A stretch of DNA of 64,000 nt from Persicobacter psychrovividus (GTDB lineage: Bacteria; Bacteroidota; Bacteroidia; Cytophagales; Cyclobacteriaceae). The stretch lies in assembly GCF_036492425.1 (NCBI RefSeq), contig NZ_AP025292.1:1116001-1180000 (forward strand). Direction: 5' to 3'. A model generated the notes under the pieces. It searched no databases and was not told the origin of the DNA. It saw only the letters and a program-made list of their open reading frames with translations. Position numbers and translations under genes: made by a program. Position 1 is the first letter of the stretch. The number at the start of each line of letters is the position of its first letter. This document shows, piece after piece, positions 55,562 through 64,000 of this stretch.

Positions 55562-56650
55562 ATGAAGACACAAGTAACAATTAAGGACATCGCTAAGGCG
55601 TTAAACATTTCTCCATCGACGGTTTCAAGAGCGTTGAAGGACCATCCCGATATCAGCCAGAAAACCAAAGATGCCGTCAATAAAATTGCGGCCGAATTGG
55701 ATTATCACCCGAATACCATTGCGCAGAGTTTGCGTAAAAGCCGATCGAATACCATTGGGGTAGTGGTGCCTGAATTGGTGCATCACTTCTTTGCCAGTGT
55801 AATTTCCGGGATTGAGGATATTGCCTATAAGGCAGGTTACCGTGTTGTTATTTGCCAGACCAACGAGGATGTTACTCGGGAAAAAATTAACATCAGTGCA
55901 CTGATTTCTTCGAGAGTGGATGGCGTTTTATGCTCCATGACCAAAGAAACCAAAGAGTATAGTCACTTTAAATCAATTCAAAATCGAAATATTCCCTTAA
56001 TATTTTTTGATCGAATTTGTAATGAAATCAAGGCGGACTCTGTAGTTGTGCAAGATTATGAAGGAGCCTATGAAGCTGTAGAACACCTGATAGAACAAGG
56101 GTGTAAGCGGATTGCGCACTTTAAAGGTCCAGATTCATTGCTGATCACTCGGCAGCGATTAAATGGCTATTATGATGCCATGAGGGAAAGTCATCTGCAA
56201 ATTGACGAAGACTTAATTATTCAGGCTGATGATCGTGAATCTGCACGGAAGGCGATTTATGATTTGGTCAAGAGTGAAGAACCAATGCCTGACGGTATTT
56301 TCTGTGTGAATGATAATGTAGCGGTGGGTGCAATGATGCAGCTCCGTGAAATGGGAATCAATGTTCCGCGCGAAGTGAAGATTGTCGGATTTGAAGATGA
56401 TACCACATTCACAAGGCTGACCGATCCGCAAATTAGTAGCGTATTTCAGCCCGCCTTTGAAATGGGGCAACGGGCAACCGAGATGTTCCTCGATGAGCTG
56501 AAAAGGAAAGAGGCCCATCCAGAAAAGATCTTGGAGCCAAAGACACCACGAATCGAGGTGCTGAAAACGAAGGTGGTGGTCAGAGGGAGTTCCAATGAGC
56601 AAGTGGCTCAGCAGGAACGAGCGAGAAGAAATTACCTGGAAAATGTTTAA
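55562..56650 (+). CDS. LacI/GalR family transcriptional regulator
   Basis: A 362-residue DNA-binding regulator. The N-terminal helix-turn-helix TIKDIAKALNISPSTVSRAL and hinge helix (HPNTIAQSLRKSRSNTIGV) are classic LacI; the rest is a sugar-binding periplasmic-protein fold (VSAIISGIEDIAYKAG-like, VDGVLCSMTKETKE, VKIVGFEDDTTFTRLTDPQISS). It sits beside the maltose genes and probably senses maltose or a derived sugar. Recurrent GCAAACG palindromes upstream of the structural genes are its likely operators. It has its own terminator. Confidence 0.94.
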   Translation: MKTQVTIKDIAKALNISPSTVSRALKDHPDISQKTKDAVNKIAAELDYHPNTIAQSLRKSRSNTIGVVVPELVHHFFASVISGIEDIAYKAGYRVVICQTNEDVTREKINISALISSRVDGVLCSMTKETKEYSHFKSIQNRNIPLIFFDRICNEIKADSVVVQDYEGAYEAVEHLIEQGCKRIAHFKGPDSLLITRQRLNGYYDAMRESHLQIDEDLIIQADDRESARKAIYDLVKSEEPMPDGIFCVNDNVAVGAMMQLREMGINVPREVKIVGFEDDTTFTRLTDPQISSVFQPAFEMGQRATEMFLDELKRKEAHPEKILEPKTPRIEVLKTKVVVRGSSNEQVAQQERARRNYLENV

Positions 56651-56654
56651 AATT

Positions 56655-56686
56655 TTAAGCCTTCTGTATGGAAGGCTTTTTTTGTA
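56655..56686 (+). terminator. Terminator after the lacI-type gene
   Basis: AAGCCTTC...GAAGGCTT stem followed by T residues. Confidence 0.85.
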
Positions 56687-56856
56687 TAAATAAAAGATCT
56701 ATTTTTTAGGTGTTTATTTCATGATCTCGTTATATTTCTATTCGTAAACACTAATTGGGTAAAAGCGGCAAGTGCTTTTTATTCAAAATCAAACATATTC
56801 TCAATCAATTGAGCGGAAGATCTTTCTTTTTTACCTCAATGACAAATGAACTGAAA

Positions 56857-57771
56857 ATGGAAAATGCTTATTTAGGGATTGATATCGGAGGGACCAATAC
56901 AAAATTTGGAATTGTAACACGCACAGGGGAATTATTGGAAAAAGTGAAGTACCCAACTGCGGATTTGGCCGATCAGCCTAATGGCTATGTAGAAGCTTTT
57001 ATTGAAAAATTAGGGGCTTTTCTGGGCGACAATAAGGCGATCAAAAAAGTTGGAATTGGGGTGCCTGGTACTTTGGGGCCAAAAAGACGCAAGACCCTGG
57101 AATTTCCAAATATTGTAGGGCTGGGCAATATTGAGTTTGCCAAACGATTGGAGCAGGCATTTCCTGATTATCAATTCCGTTTGGAAAATGACGCCAATGC
57201 GGCCGCCCTTGGCGAGTTTTATTTTGGCGAAACAGCAGTGCCTCCTTCTTATATTTTCATTACACTCGGTACAGGCGTTGGCGGTGCGGCGGTCATCAAC
57301 AAGCAAATTTTTGGCGGAGAAGGTGGCAATGCCATGGAGATCGGTCATATTCCTATCGGTAATGGCAAAAGCCTCGAACAGAGTATCGGTAAAAAAGGCA
57401 TTGTGGGTATGGCTGAAAAATATATCGGCAGTGGCGAATATAAAACCAAGCTGAAGCTGTCGGATAACCTTGATGCGAAAAAAATTCAAAAGGCCTGTCT
57501 TGCTGGTGATGAAGTCGGCAAAAAAGTTTTCCGAAGAGTAGGGAAGTATTTGGCACAGGGGATTGTTTCCAATGTCAGGATTCTGGATATCTCGACCATC
57601 ATTCTTGGTGGAGGTGTATCCGCGGCCTATGAAACAATTCATCCCGCAATGATGAAAGAGCTCAAGCATTGGCTCACTCCGTATTATCTCGATAAGTTGC
57701 AGATAAAAACGGCCTCTTTGGCTAATGAAGCAGGTATTTTAGGTGCTGCCTCTTTGGTTATTGAAGATTAA
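56857..57771 (+). CDS. ROK family glucokinase-like protein
   Basis: Phosphorylates glucose released by maltose phosphorylase to glucose-6-phosphate. The protein is about 304 residues from ATG 56857 (MENAYLGIDIGGTNTKFG); ATG 56839 is also possible. It has the phosphate-binding DIGGTNTKFG, the catalytic ENDANAAALGEFYFG and TLGTGVGGAAVINKQIFGG. In place of the ROK zinc motif (CXCGXXGCXE) it reads GHIPIGNGKSLEQSIGKKGI with no cysteine, as in a subset of Bacteroidota members. Its position after the regulator fits the maltose locus. A mannose or fructose kinase cannot be excluded. Confidence 0.88.
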   Translation: MENAYLGIDIGGTNTKFGIVTRTGELLEKVKYPTADLADQPNGYVEAFIEKLGAFLGDNKAIKKVGIGVPGTLGPKRRKTLEFPNIVGLGNIEFAKRLEQAFPDYQFRLENDANAAALGEFYFGETAVPPSYIFITLGTGVGGAAVINKQIFGGEGGNAMEIGHIPIGNGKSLEQSIGKKGIVGMAEKYIGSGEYKTKLKLSDNLDAKKIQKACLAGDEVGKKVFRRVGKYLAQGIVSNVRILDISTIILGGGVSAAYETIHPAMMKELKHWLTPYYLDKLQIKTASLANEAGILGAASLVIED

Positions 57772-57805
57772 TAGGGTTTTGCCACATGTTGGCAGCCTGA
57801 TAAAA

Positions 57806-57838
57806 AAATGCGAGTCCATCCGACTCGCATTTTTTTTG
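57806..57838 (+). terminator. Terminator after the glucokinase gene
   Basis: ATGCGAGTC-CATCC-GACTCGCAT stem followed by eight T residues. Confidence 0.92.
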
Positions 57839-58060
57839 CCTCAGCCATACCGAGGGCTCGTATCCCTGAACCATAGACCATTGCTGCATCCCGTAAATTA
57901 TGTACACTTTTCTCAAAGTCGCCTTCCTTCATCAAAAAGAATAGTAAGGTGTCTTTGGATTTTCGATGGGTGATATCCGATTTACGGAATAAAAAAACCT
58001 GTGGAAATCTGTGTCATCTGTGGACAATACAAAACCATGAAATAATTAGGGGTTGCGCCA
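57839..58060. other. Gene-free gap with a short period-9 repeat
   Basis: No credible gene. Bases 57999-58025 are three tandem units of an (A)TCTGTGGA-type 9-mer, resembling dispersed intergenic elements of other Bacteroidota. The preceding part is not recognised; it may be gene remnant. Confidence 0.5.
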
Positions 58061-58438
58061 CTATTCTTTTTCCTCGGTGGTAATTTTTTTAATTTCTATC
58101 AGATGGTCGGTGGCGGTAAAGCGCAACCTGTATTGTACTTTCTCCACAACGCCACAGGCTTTCCCTCCTTCAATATCATAAAAGAAAAAGCGCTGCGATC
58201 TGCGGTAAAGTTCCTCTTTGTTGGGCCTCCCGAGTAGTTTAACGATCTGGGTGGTGCTTAAATTCTCAAGGGCAGATTCACTTTTTTCAAGCAGTGGCAG
58301 TAGATGCTCCCGTTGGCCGTTGCAGCCTGAGCGGTCCGCTTTCCAGGCCTGGGTATCGAAGCCTTCAATTTTTGGCGTGGGTTTACAGGCAGAGGCAAAG
58401 AGCGCAATTAATAAAAATATATAGACAATCTTGTTCAT
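58061..58438 (-). CDS. Small lipoprotein of unknown function
   Basis: A 125-residue protein with a lipoprotein signal (FLLIALFASAC, Cys about residue 18). The mature part is soluble, with GFDTQAWKADRSGCNGQR and later QIVKLLGRPNKEELYRRSQRFFFYDIEGG, a pattern reminiscent of small SmpA/OmlA-like lipoproteins that also carry an LLGRPN loop, but the match is not enough to name it. It may be an envelope quality-control or stress protein. Single gene, divergent from the membrane-protein gene at 58592. Confidence 0.7.
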   Translation of the reverse strand: MNKIVYIFLLIALFASACKPTPKIEGFDTQAWKADRSGCNGQREHLLPLLEKSESALENLSTTQIVKLLGRPNKEELYRRSQRFFFYDIEGGKACGVVEKVQYRLRFTATDHLIEIKKITTEEKE

Positions 58439-58591
58439 ACTTGAGTTAGGTTTTTGATGTAGTGCCGTTCAAAAGTAGCCTTTAAACTGCGGTTTTAGTG
58501 GTTTAGGAGCCATTATACTTTGGTGAAATTAGCGCAGAAAGTCGGGAAATGGAAAATTTCCATTAAATTGCTTAGGAAATTAAACAGGACA

Positions 58592-59068
58592 ATGGAGAAT
58601 TTTTTAAAGTTTTTTAGGACAAGCTCCCTGATTTTGGCATTGGGGATGTTCTTGTATGTGTATGCTTGGATGCCTTCGGGCGTAACGGTATCTATTGATG
58701 CTGTGGGCAATGCAGCAACAATCGTTACACGGGATACTTTCTTTTTTGGTGGTTTGGTGTTTTTGGCCTCCATCAATGGTATCTTTTTTATGTTCATCAA
58801 CCTTTTACAAAACATGAGCTCAGACCCCATGGTCAGGGGGCTTACTTATCGGAATTACTTCTTCAAAAAGCAGATGAGTGACTGGTTTTTGGCATTAAAT
58901 GGAATTCTAAATTTAGGCTTTGCCATTTCGGTAGCCTTTTTAGGGTCGTACAACAATAGCCAATTTGGGAACAGTACTTTAATCAATAGCACTATTTTCG
59001 TTTTTCCTATCGTTTTACTGGCGACGATGGTTTGGTTGATGGTTATCCTGTCAAAAAATAGGCGGTAA
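58592..59068 (+). CDS. Small four-helix membrane protein
   Basis: A 158-residue integral membrane protein with hydrophobic stretches at SLILALGMFLYVYAWM, FFFGGLVFLASINGIFFMF, NGILNLGFAISVAFLGS and IFVFPIVLLATMVWLMVIL. I chose ATG 58592 because the longer frame starts at TTG and adds unlikely charged residues. No motif identifies a family. It lies 149 bases before parE on the same strand. Confidence 0.7.
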   Translation: MENFLKFFRTSSLILALGMFLYVYAWMPSGVTVSIDAVGNAATIVTRDTFFFGGLVFLASINGIFFMFINLLQNMSSDPMVRGLTYRNYFFKKQMSDWFLALNGILNLGFAISVAFLGSYNNSQFGNSTLINSTIFVFPIVLLATMVWLMVILSKNRR

Positions 59069-59217
59069 ATCCGTTATTTTTTGAGTGGGATTGAATTTTA
59101 TTTGGTTTACTTCACTTAGGTTTATTAAATTTAGATGGCTTTTTCAGTTCGCTGGTAATTTAGCATGAAAAAGCAGGATTTATTTTTTCACCTTTTGATC
59201 TATGGATTAACTGGAAA

Positions 59218-61086
59218 ATGGCAAAGCAACAAGAAGCAATATATACAGAAGATAGCATTCGGTCATTGGACTGGAAAGAGCATATCCGCCTGCGACCTGG
59301 AATGTACATCGGTAAGCTCGGCGATGGTTCCTCCGTCGATGATGGAATTTATGTGCTGGTAAAAGAAATTATTGATAATAGTATTGATGAACATATGATG
59401 GGCTTTGGAAAGCAAATCGATGTGAAGATTACTGATTATCGTGTAAAAATACGGGATTACGGTCGGGGAATTCCTTTGGGAAAAACCATTGACTGTGTTT
59501 CAAAAATAAATACTGGGGGAAAATACGACTCTGGCGCCTTTCAAAAATCAGTGGGGCTGAATGGTGTGGGTACTAAAGCGGTGAATGCGCTTTCTTCCTA
59601 TTTCCGTGTACAGTCATTCCGTGACGGGCAGACCAAAGTAGCAGAATTTGACCAGGGAGAACTGACCCTTGACTCAAAAATCGAAGCGACAGATCAGCCT
59701 AATGGTACTGAAATTACCTTTGAGCCAGATGCAAGCGTTTTTAAGAATTACCACTTTATCCCGCAGTATCTTGAAAATCAGATTTGGAATTACGCCTTCC
59801 TGAATGCTGGGCTGACGATCAACTTCAATGGGCAAAAGTTCCATTCCGCGAATGGTCTGCGCGATTTGCTCGAGCGCAAAACCAATGAAGATGATTTACG
59901 CTACCCCATCGTTCACCTGAAAGGGGATGATATTGAAATGGCTTTTTCTCACTCCAATCAGTATGGTGAGGAATATTATTCCTTTGTGAATGGCCAATAT
60001 ACCACGCAGGGCGGTACGCACCTTCAGGCATACCGTGAGGCTTTGGTGAAAACAGTGCGGGAATTTTATGGTAAAAATTTCGATGCTGCGGATGTCCGCG
60101 CAAGTATCATTGGCTCTGTGGCAGTAAGGGTTCAGGAACCTGTTTTTGAATCTCAGACCAAAACAAAACTGGGCTCACTGAATGTCGCTAATGATGGCCC
60201 CACTATGCGGACTTTTGTTGGGGACTTTGTAAAGAAAGCCCTTGATGATTACCTGCACAAACATGCCGATACCGCCGAGGCTCTGCTCAAACGGATTAAT
60301 CAGTCGGAGCGGGAGCGTAAGGAGATTTCTGGAATTAAAAAGCTGGCCAATGAGCGAGCGAAAAAGGCGAACCTGCACAACAAAAAATTGCGTGACTGCC
60401 GCGTGCATTTCAACGATAAGAAGGAAAAGCCAGAGCGTGAAGAAAGCATGATCTTTATTACGGAGGGAGATTCTGCCTCAGGGTCGATCACCAAGTCGAG
60501 GAATGTACAGACGCAGGCCGTTTTCTCTTTGCGGGGGAAACCACTGAACTGTTACAGCCTGACCAAAAAAGTGGTCTATGAAAATGAAGAATTCAACCTG
60601 CTGCAACACGCCCTTAATATTGAAGACGGGCTTGATGGTTTGCGCTACCGAAAAATTGTGATCGCTACCGATGCCGATGTCGATGGAATGCACATCCGCC
60701 TGTTGCTGCTGACCTTCTTCCTGCAGTTTTTCCCAGATTTAGTGAAGCAAGGCCATGTTTACATTCTTGAAACGCCACTCTTCAGGGTGCGCAACAAGAA
60801 GAAAACCATCTATTGTTATGATGAGCAGGAGAAACAAAAAGCCATCAAGAAACTCGGCGGAAAGCCTGAAATTACCCGATTTAAGGGACTCGGTGAGATT
60901 TCTCCTGACGAGTTCGGGAACTTTATTGGCGACGAGATCCGACTTGATCCAGTGATTTTGCAGAAGGAAACCAAAGTGGAGGATCTACTGAGCTTTTTTA
61001 TGGGGAAAAATACCCCAAAACGCCAAGGCTTTATTATCGATAACCTTCGCGTGGAGAAGGATATGGTGGAAGAGGAGGAGCTTTAA
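59218..61086 (+). CDS. parE: DNA topoisomerase IV subunit B (ParE)
   Basis: ATPase half of the decatenating type II topoisomerase. The 622-residue protein has the GHKL ATP site ([44 protein letters not shown]), the transducer with the switch Lys region, and a Toprim domain [14 protein letters not shown] and [19 protein letters not shown]. The EGDSASGS form instead of EGDSAGGS and the tail [14 protein letters not shown] mark the Bacteroidota ParE type rather than GyrB. It is followed 57 bases later by the A subunit on the same strand. Confidence 0.95.
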   Translation: MAKQQEAIYTEDSIRSLDWKEHIRLRPGMYIGKLGDGSSVDDGIYVLVKEIIDNSIDEHMMGFGKQIDVKITDYRVKIRDYGRGIPLGKTIDCVSKINTGGKYDSGAFQKSVGLNGVGTKAVNALSSYFRVQSFRDGQTKVAEFDQGELTLDSKIEATDQPNGTEITFEPDASVFKNYHFIPQYLENQIWNYAFLNAGLTINFNGQKFHSANGLRDLLERKTNEDDLRYPIVHLKGDDIEMAFSHSNQYGEEYYSFVNGQYTTQGGTHLQAYREALVKTVREFYGKNFDAADVRASIIGSVAVRVQEPVFESQTKTKLGSLNVANDGPTMRTFVGDFVKKALDDYLHKHADTAEALLKRINQSERERKEISGIKKLANERAKKANLHNKKLRDCRVHFNDKKEKPEREESMIFITEGDSASGSITKSRNVQTQAVFSLRGKPLNCYSLTKKVVYENEEFNLLQHALNIEDGLDGLRYRKIVIATDADVDGMHIRLLLLTFFLQFFPDLVKQGHVYILETPLFRVRNKKKTIYCYDEQEKQKAIKKLGGKPEITRFKGLGEISPDEFGNFIGDEIRLDPVILQKETKVEDLLSFFMGKNTPKRQGFIIDNLRVEKDMVEEEEL

Positions 61087-61143
61087 GGCCAATTTTTTTG
61101 ATGCAGTAAAAGGGTTTGTGCCCGAAAAATTCTGAAAGAAAAC

Positions 61144-63735
61144 ATGAACGACGAAAATAATATGAATCAGGAGGGACAAGAGCTCAACGGAAACATCAGC
61201 GAAGCCACCATGGTTTCGGGGATGTACGAAAGTTGGTTTCTTGATTACGCCTCTTATGTGATCCTCGAACGCGCCGTACCAGCCATTCAGGATGGACTTA
61301 AACCTGTTCAGCGACGGATTCTTCATGCCATGAAGGAGCTGGATGATGGTCGATTCAATAAAGTTGCCAACGTGATTGGAGCCACCATGCAGTTTCACCC
61401 CCATGGTGATGCCTCTATTGGTGACGCCATTGTCTCTATCGGTCAGAAAGAATTGCTGATCGAAACGCAGGGGAACTGGGGGGATATCCGTACTGGAGAC
61501 CGCTCGGCAGCACCTCGTTATATTGAGGCCCGCTTGTCTAAATTTGCCCTCGATGTAGTCTATAACGCACAGACCACCGAATGGCAACTCTCTTATGACG
61601 GCCGAAAAAAGGAACCTGTAACTTTGCCTGTGAAGTTTCCTTTGCTCCTGGCGCAGGGTGTAGAGGGGATCGCCGTAGGGCTTTCCACCAAAATGATGCC
61701 CCACAACTTTGTGGAACTTTGTAAAGCTTCGGTAGATATCCTCAAGGGGAAAAAGGTGAGTATTCTTCCAGATTTCCCAACAGGAGGAATGGCGGATTTC
61801 ACCAACTACAACGAAGGGAAAAAAGGATCTAAAGTTCGCGTAAGGGCTAAAATTGAAGCCGTAGATAAAAAGACGCTCCTGATCAAGGATATTCCTTTTT
61901 CAACCACCACCACTTCTGTTATTGACTCCATTCTGAAAGCCAATGACAAAGGGAAGCTGAAGGTGAAAAAGGTGATTGATAATACGGCCAAGGACGTTGA
62001 GATTGAAATTCAGCTTGGGCCAAATCAGTCTCCTGATGTGGTGATTGACGCCCTGTATGCTTTTTCCGATTGCGAAGTTTCGATCTCGCCCAATGCCTGT
62101 GTGATTATCGACGATCGCCCACATTTTATGTCGGTGAACGATATTTTGAGGTTCTCTACAGAACAGACGGTGGGCTTGCTGAAGCAGGAACTTGAAATTC
62201 GCAAAGGGGAACTGATGGAGAAAATCCTCTTCAGCTCACTGGAAAAGATATTTATCGAGCATCGTATTTACCGCGATATTGAGGAGTGTGAAACCTGGGA
62301 AGCGGTATTGCAAACGATCGACAAAGGACTCGATCCTTTCAAAAAGGATTTCTACCGTGATATTACCGAGGAGGATTTGATTCGCCTGACGGAGATCAAG
62401 ATCAAAAGAATCTCCAAGTTCGATACCTTCAAGGCGGATGAAATCATGCGCAAGCTGACCGACGAGCTGAAAGCGGTAGAGCATAACCTTGCCAACCTGA
62501 CGGAATTTGCCATTGCTTATTTCCGGGATTTGTTGAAGAAATACGGCAAAGGGCGTGAGCGAAAAACCGAGATTAAAAACTTCGAGGAAATCAATGCGAC
62601 CGTCGTTGCAGCCAACAATGCCAAGCTGTATGTCAACCGAGCGGAAGGATTCATAGGAACTTCGCTGAAGAAAGATGAGTTCGTTTGCGATTGTTCAGAT
62701 ATCGATGATATCATCATCTTCCGCCGCGATGGGGTATGTATGGTAACCAAAATTGCCGATAAAGCCTTCGTGGGTAAGGACATTATTCATGTGGCCGTTT
62801 TCAAAAAGAATGACGACCGCATGGTGTACAATATGGCCTACCTGGATGGGGCAAAGAAACGGACTTTCGTGAAGCGATTCCAAATATTGGCCGTTACCCG
62901 TGACCGTGAATATTCACTGATTAAAGGGGGAGCGAAATCCAAATTGTTGTACTTCACGGCCAACCCTAACGGGGAGGCGGAAGTGGTTCGCGTGAAGCTT
63001 ACCGCTGGCTGTCCTGCACGTCAGAAAGTGTTTGAATACGATTTCGCAGAATTGGCAATCAAAGGGCGTGATGTGGTTGGAAATACCCTGACGGCCTATC
63101 CGATTTCAAAAAATGGCATCATCAAAATTTCAGATGGTGTATCTACACTCGGTGGCGTAGATATTTTCTTTGATGAAAATATAGGCCGACTGAATTCAGA
63201 AGGTAGAGGGAAAAAGCTCGGTAACTTCGTCGATCAGTCCATTTTGTGCGTTTTCCGTGACGGTAGTTATGAACTGACCAATTACGAGCTGACCAACCGT
63301 TATGCGGTAGAGGATCTGGTTTTGATAGAGCAGTTTGATGCCGAGCGCCCGATTACGGCCATATATTATGACGGTAACAACAAGGCGAATTATGTGAAGC
63401 GTTTCATGGTGGAAACCACCACGATCGATAAGCGATTCAAATTCATTACCGATGCCCGCAGTTCAAAGTTGCTCGCAGCAACAACCGACAGCCTGTCGAA
63501 GGTGAAGATCACTTATAAAAAAGCGATCGATGGCAAGACGAGTGGTACTTTTGAGCTCGATGTTCTGGCGGAAACCAAAGGATGGAGAGCGTTGGGGAAC
63601 AAGCTTTCGGCTTATCCTGTGAAAACCGTGGAGATTATCGAAAGTGAATCCAAAACCGTGAAAGCGTCAGCTTCATCAACTGGGGAGAAGGCCGTTAAAG
63701 CCGATGATGACAAAGAACAACTGGGCTTGTTTTAA
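61144..63735 (+). CDS. parC: DNA topoisomerase IV subunit A (ParC)
   Basis: DNA-cleaving subunit that pairs with ParE to separate replicated chromosomes. The 863-residue protein begins with the winged-helix and tower core; AVPAIQDGLKPVQRRILHAM, QFHPHGDASIGDAI and RSAAPRYIEARLSKFA, with the catalytic Tyr in PRYIEA (about residue 127), are characteristic. The C-terminal beta-pinwheel lacks a canonical GyrA box, supporting ParC. A Lys/Glu-rich tail (about residues 830-863) ends in DDKEQLGLF. A terminator follows. Confidence 0.95.
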   Translation: MNDENNMNQEGQELNGNISEATMVSGMYESWFLDYASYVILERAVPAIQDGLKPVQRRILHAMKELDDGRFNKVANVIGATMQFHPHGDASIGDAIVSIGQKELLIETQGNWGDIRTGDRSAAPRYIEARLSKFALDVVYNAQTTEWQLSYDGRKKEPVTLPVKFPLLLAQGVEGIAVGLSTKMMPHNFVELCKASVDILKGKKVSILPDFPTGGMADFTNYNEGKKGSKVRVRAKIEAVDKKTLLIKDIPFSTTTTSVIDSILKANDKGKLKVKKVIDNTAKDVEIEIQLGPNQSPDVVIDALYAFSDCEVSISPNACVIIDDRPHFMSVNDILRFSTEQTVGLLKQELEIRKGELMEKILFSSLEKIFIEHRIYRDIEECETWEAVLQTIDKGLDPFKKDFYRDITEEDLIRLTEIKIKRISKFDTFKADEIMRKLTDELKAVEHNLANLTEFAIAYFRDLLKKYGKGRERKTEIKNFEEINATVVAANNAKLYVNRAEGFIGTSLKKDEFVCDCSDIDDIIIFRRDGVCMVTKIADKAFVGKDIIHVAVFKKNDDRMVYNMAYLDGAKKRTFVKRFQILAVTRDREYSLIKGGAKSKLLYFTANPNGEAEVVRVKLTAGCPARQKVFEYDFAELAIKGRDVVGNTLTAYPISKNGIIKISDGVSTLGGVDIFFDENIGRLNSEGRGKKLGNFVDQSILCVFRDGSYELTNYELTNRYAVEDLVLIEQFDAERPITAIYYDGNNKANYVKRFMVETTTIDKRFKFITDARSSKLLAATTDSLSKVKITYKKAIDGKTSGTFELDVLAETKGWRALGNKLSAYPVKTVEIIESESKTVKASASSTGEKAVKADDDKEQLGLF

Positions 63736-63755
63736 CCCTGTCCGTAAAAAATAAT

Positions 63756-63790
63756 TCAAACCGCAGTGTTCAGGCATTGCGGTTTTTTTT
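63756..63790 (+). terminator. Terminator after parC
   Basis: AAACCGCAGTG...CATTGCGGTTT stem (one G-T pair) followed by eight T residues. Confidence 0.85.
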
Positions 63791-63839
63791 ATGGCTGAAA
63801 TTTTTCAGGCAAACGATTTGAAAGAACAGCTCGTTTGCA

Positions 63840-64000
63840 ATGGCGATGAGGACAGCAGAAGAAACCGACCGAGTAATAGAAATGGCATGGGAAGACCGAA
63901 CACCCTTTGAGGCCATTGAGCAGCAATTTGGGCTTTGTGAAGCCGAGGTGATTAAAGTGATGCGCAGGGAATTAAAACCCACCTCTTTCAGGCGGTGGCG
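63840..64000 (+). CDS. TIGR03643-type small protein, N-terminal part
   Basis: The frame from ATG 63840 reads MAMRTAEETDRVIEMAWEDR then TPFEAIEQQFGLCEAEVIKV and RRELKPTSFRRWR, matching the N-terminal core of the TIGR03643 family (a small protein of about 80-90 residues with a predicted helix-turn-helix-like fold, function unknown). The second ATG at 63846 is an alternative start. The gene runs off the right edge after 53 codons. The frame upstream of 63840 starting at 63791 is out of register. Confidence 0.75.
   Translation, partial: MAMRTAEETDRVIEMAWEDRTPFEAIEQQFGLCEAEVIKVMRRELKPTSFRRW

Noticed and set aside
57743-57973. Short plus-strand frame after the glucokinase gene
   Set aside because: It starts inside the kinase gene, crosses the terminator hairpin and has no recognisable similarity; it may only reflect remnant DNA.

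Overview
The window reads as a chromosomal segment of a Bacteroidota bacterium, most likely of the Cytophagia/Cytophagales type and probably marine. Supporting signs are a SusC/SusD/SusE set, a type IX secretion sorting domain on an amylase, bacillithiol deacetylase BshB1 next to thioredoxin reductase, a 287-residue primary sigma factor, Bacteroidota-style promoters (TTTG, about 19-22 bases, TAnnTTTG) and almost no Shine-Dalgarno sites. The species cannot be fixed from sequence alone. No prophage, insertion sequence with a transposase, CRISPR array or rRNA operon was seen.

Layout. Bases 1-6267 (minus strand) hold the start of dapB, a DUF5683 protein, parB, parA, an UPF0173 metallohydrolase and a MoxR-type AAA ATPase with its VWA partner. 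A YfdC-like formate/nitrite transporter follows (6440-7273), then about 1 kb of non-coding DNA made of two diverged copies of a mosaic of small hairpins. Bases 8178-11957 are the thrS-infC-rpmI-rplT translation cluster, with an infC that seems to start at a rare AUC codon and an AUG-less small reading frame between thrS and infC. An outer-membrane receptor and a secreted nuclease/phosphatase-fold protein come next. Bases 16174-17224 are nine identical tRNA-Met(CAU) genes in tandem, transcribed leftward from a strong promoter. Bases 17442-26001 hold an LptF/G permease, rpsO, pnp, the primary sigma factor, and a tight trxB-M23/LysM peptidase-bshB1 unit. Bases 26067-30868 (minus) hold a secreted hypothetical protein and focA-pflB-pflA for mixed-acid fermentation. 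Bases 31320-37201 hold two unrecognised exported proteins, a very large ABCG-like transporter with an unusual N-terminal region, an EI24/CysZ-like membrane protein and a YkgJ cysteine-cluster protein.

Bases 37380-57771 are one maltodextrin/starch locus. SusC, SusD and a SusE-like protein bind and import oligosaccharides. A T9SS-exported GH13 enzyme and a GH13 lipoprotein cut them. An SLC45-type MFS transporter carries maltose into the cytoplasm. A GH65 phosphorylase splits maltose into glucose and beta-glucose-1-phosphate. Beta-phosphoglucomutase and a ROK glucokinase both deliver glucose-6-phosphate, and a class II aldolase gene sits inside the cluster. A LacI-type regulator is encoded beside it, and a GCAAACG-type palindromic motif recurs upstream of several of these genes. 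The window ends with a small lipoprotein, a small membrane protein, the topoisomerase IV pair parE-parC and the start of a TIGR03643-type gene.

Most of the window is ordinary core genome. The most unusual items are the nine-copy tRNA array with a conserved hairpin in every spacer, the mosaic hairpin repeats before thrS, the AUC start of infC with the cryptic frame before it, and the structured leader of the maltose transporter. No clearly new multi-gene system was identified.
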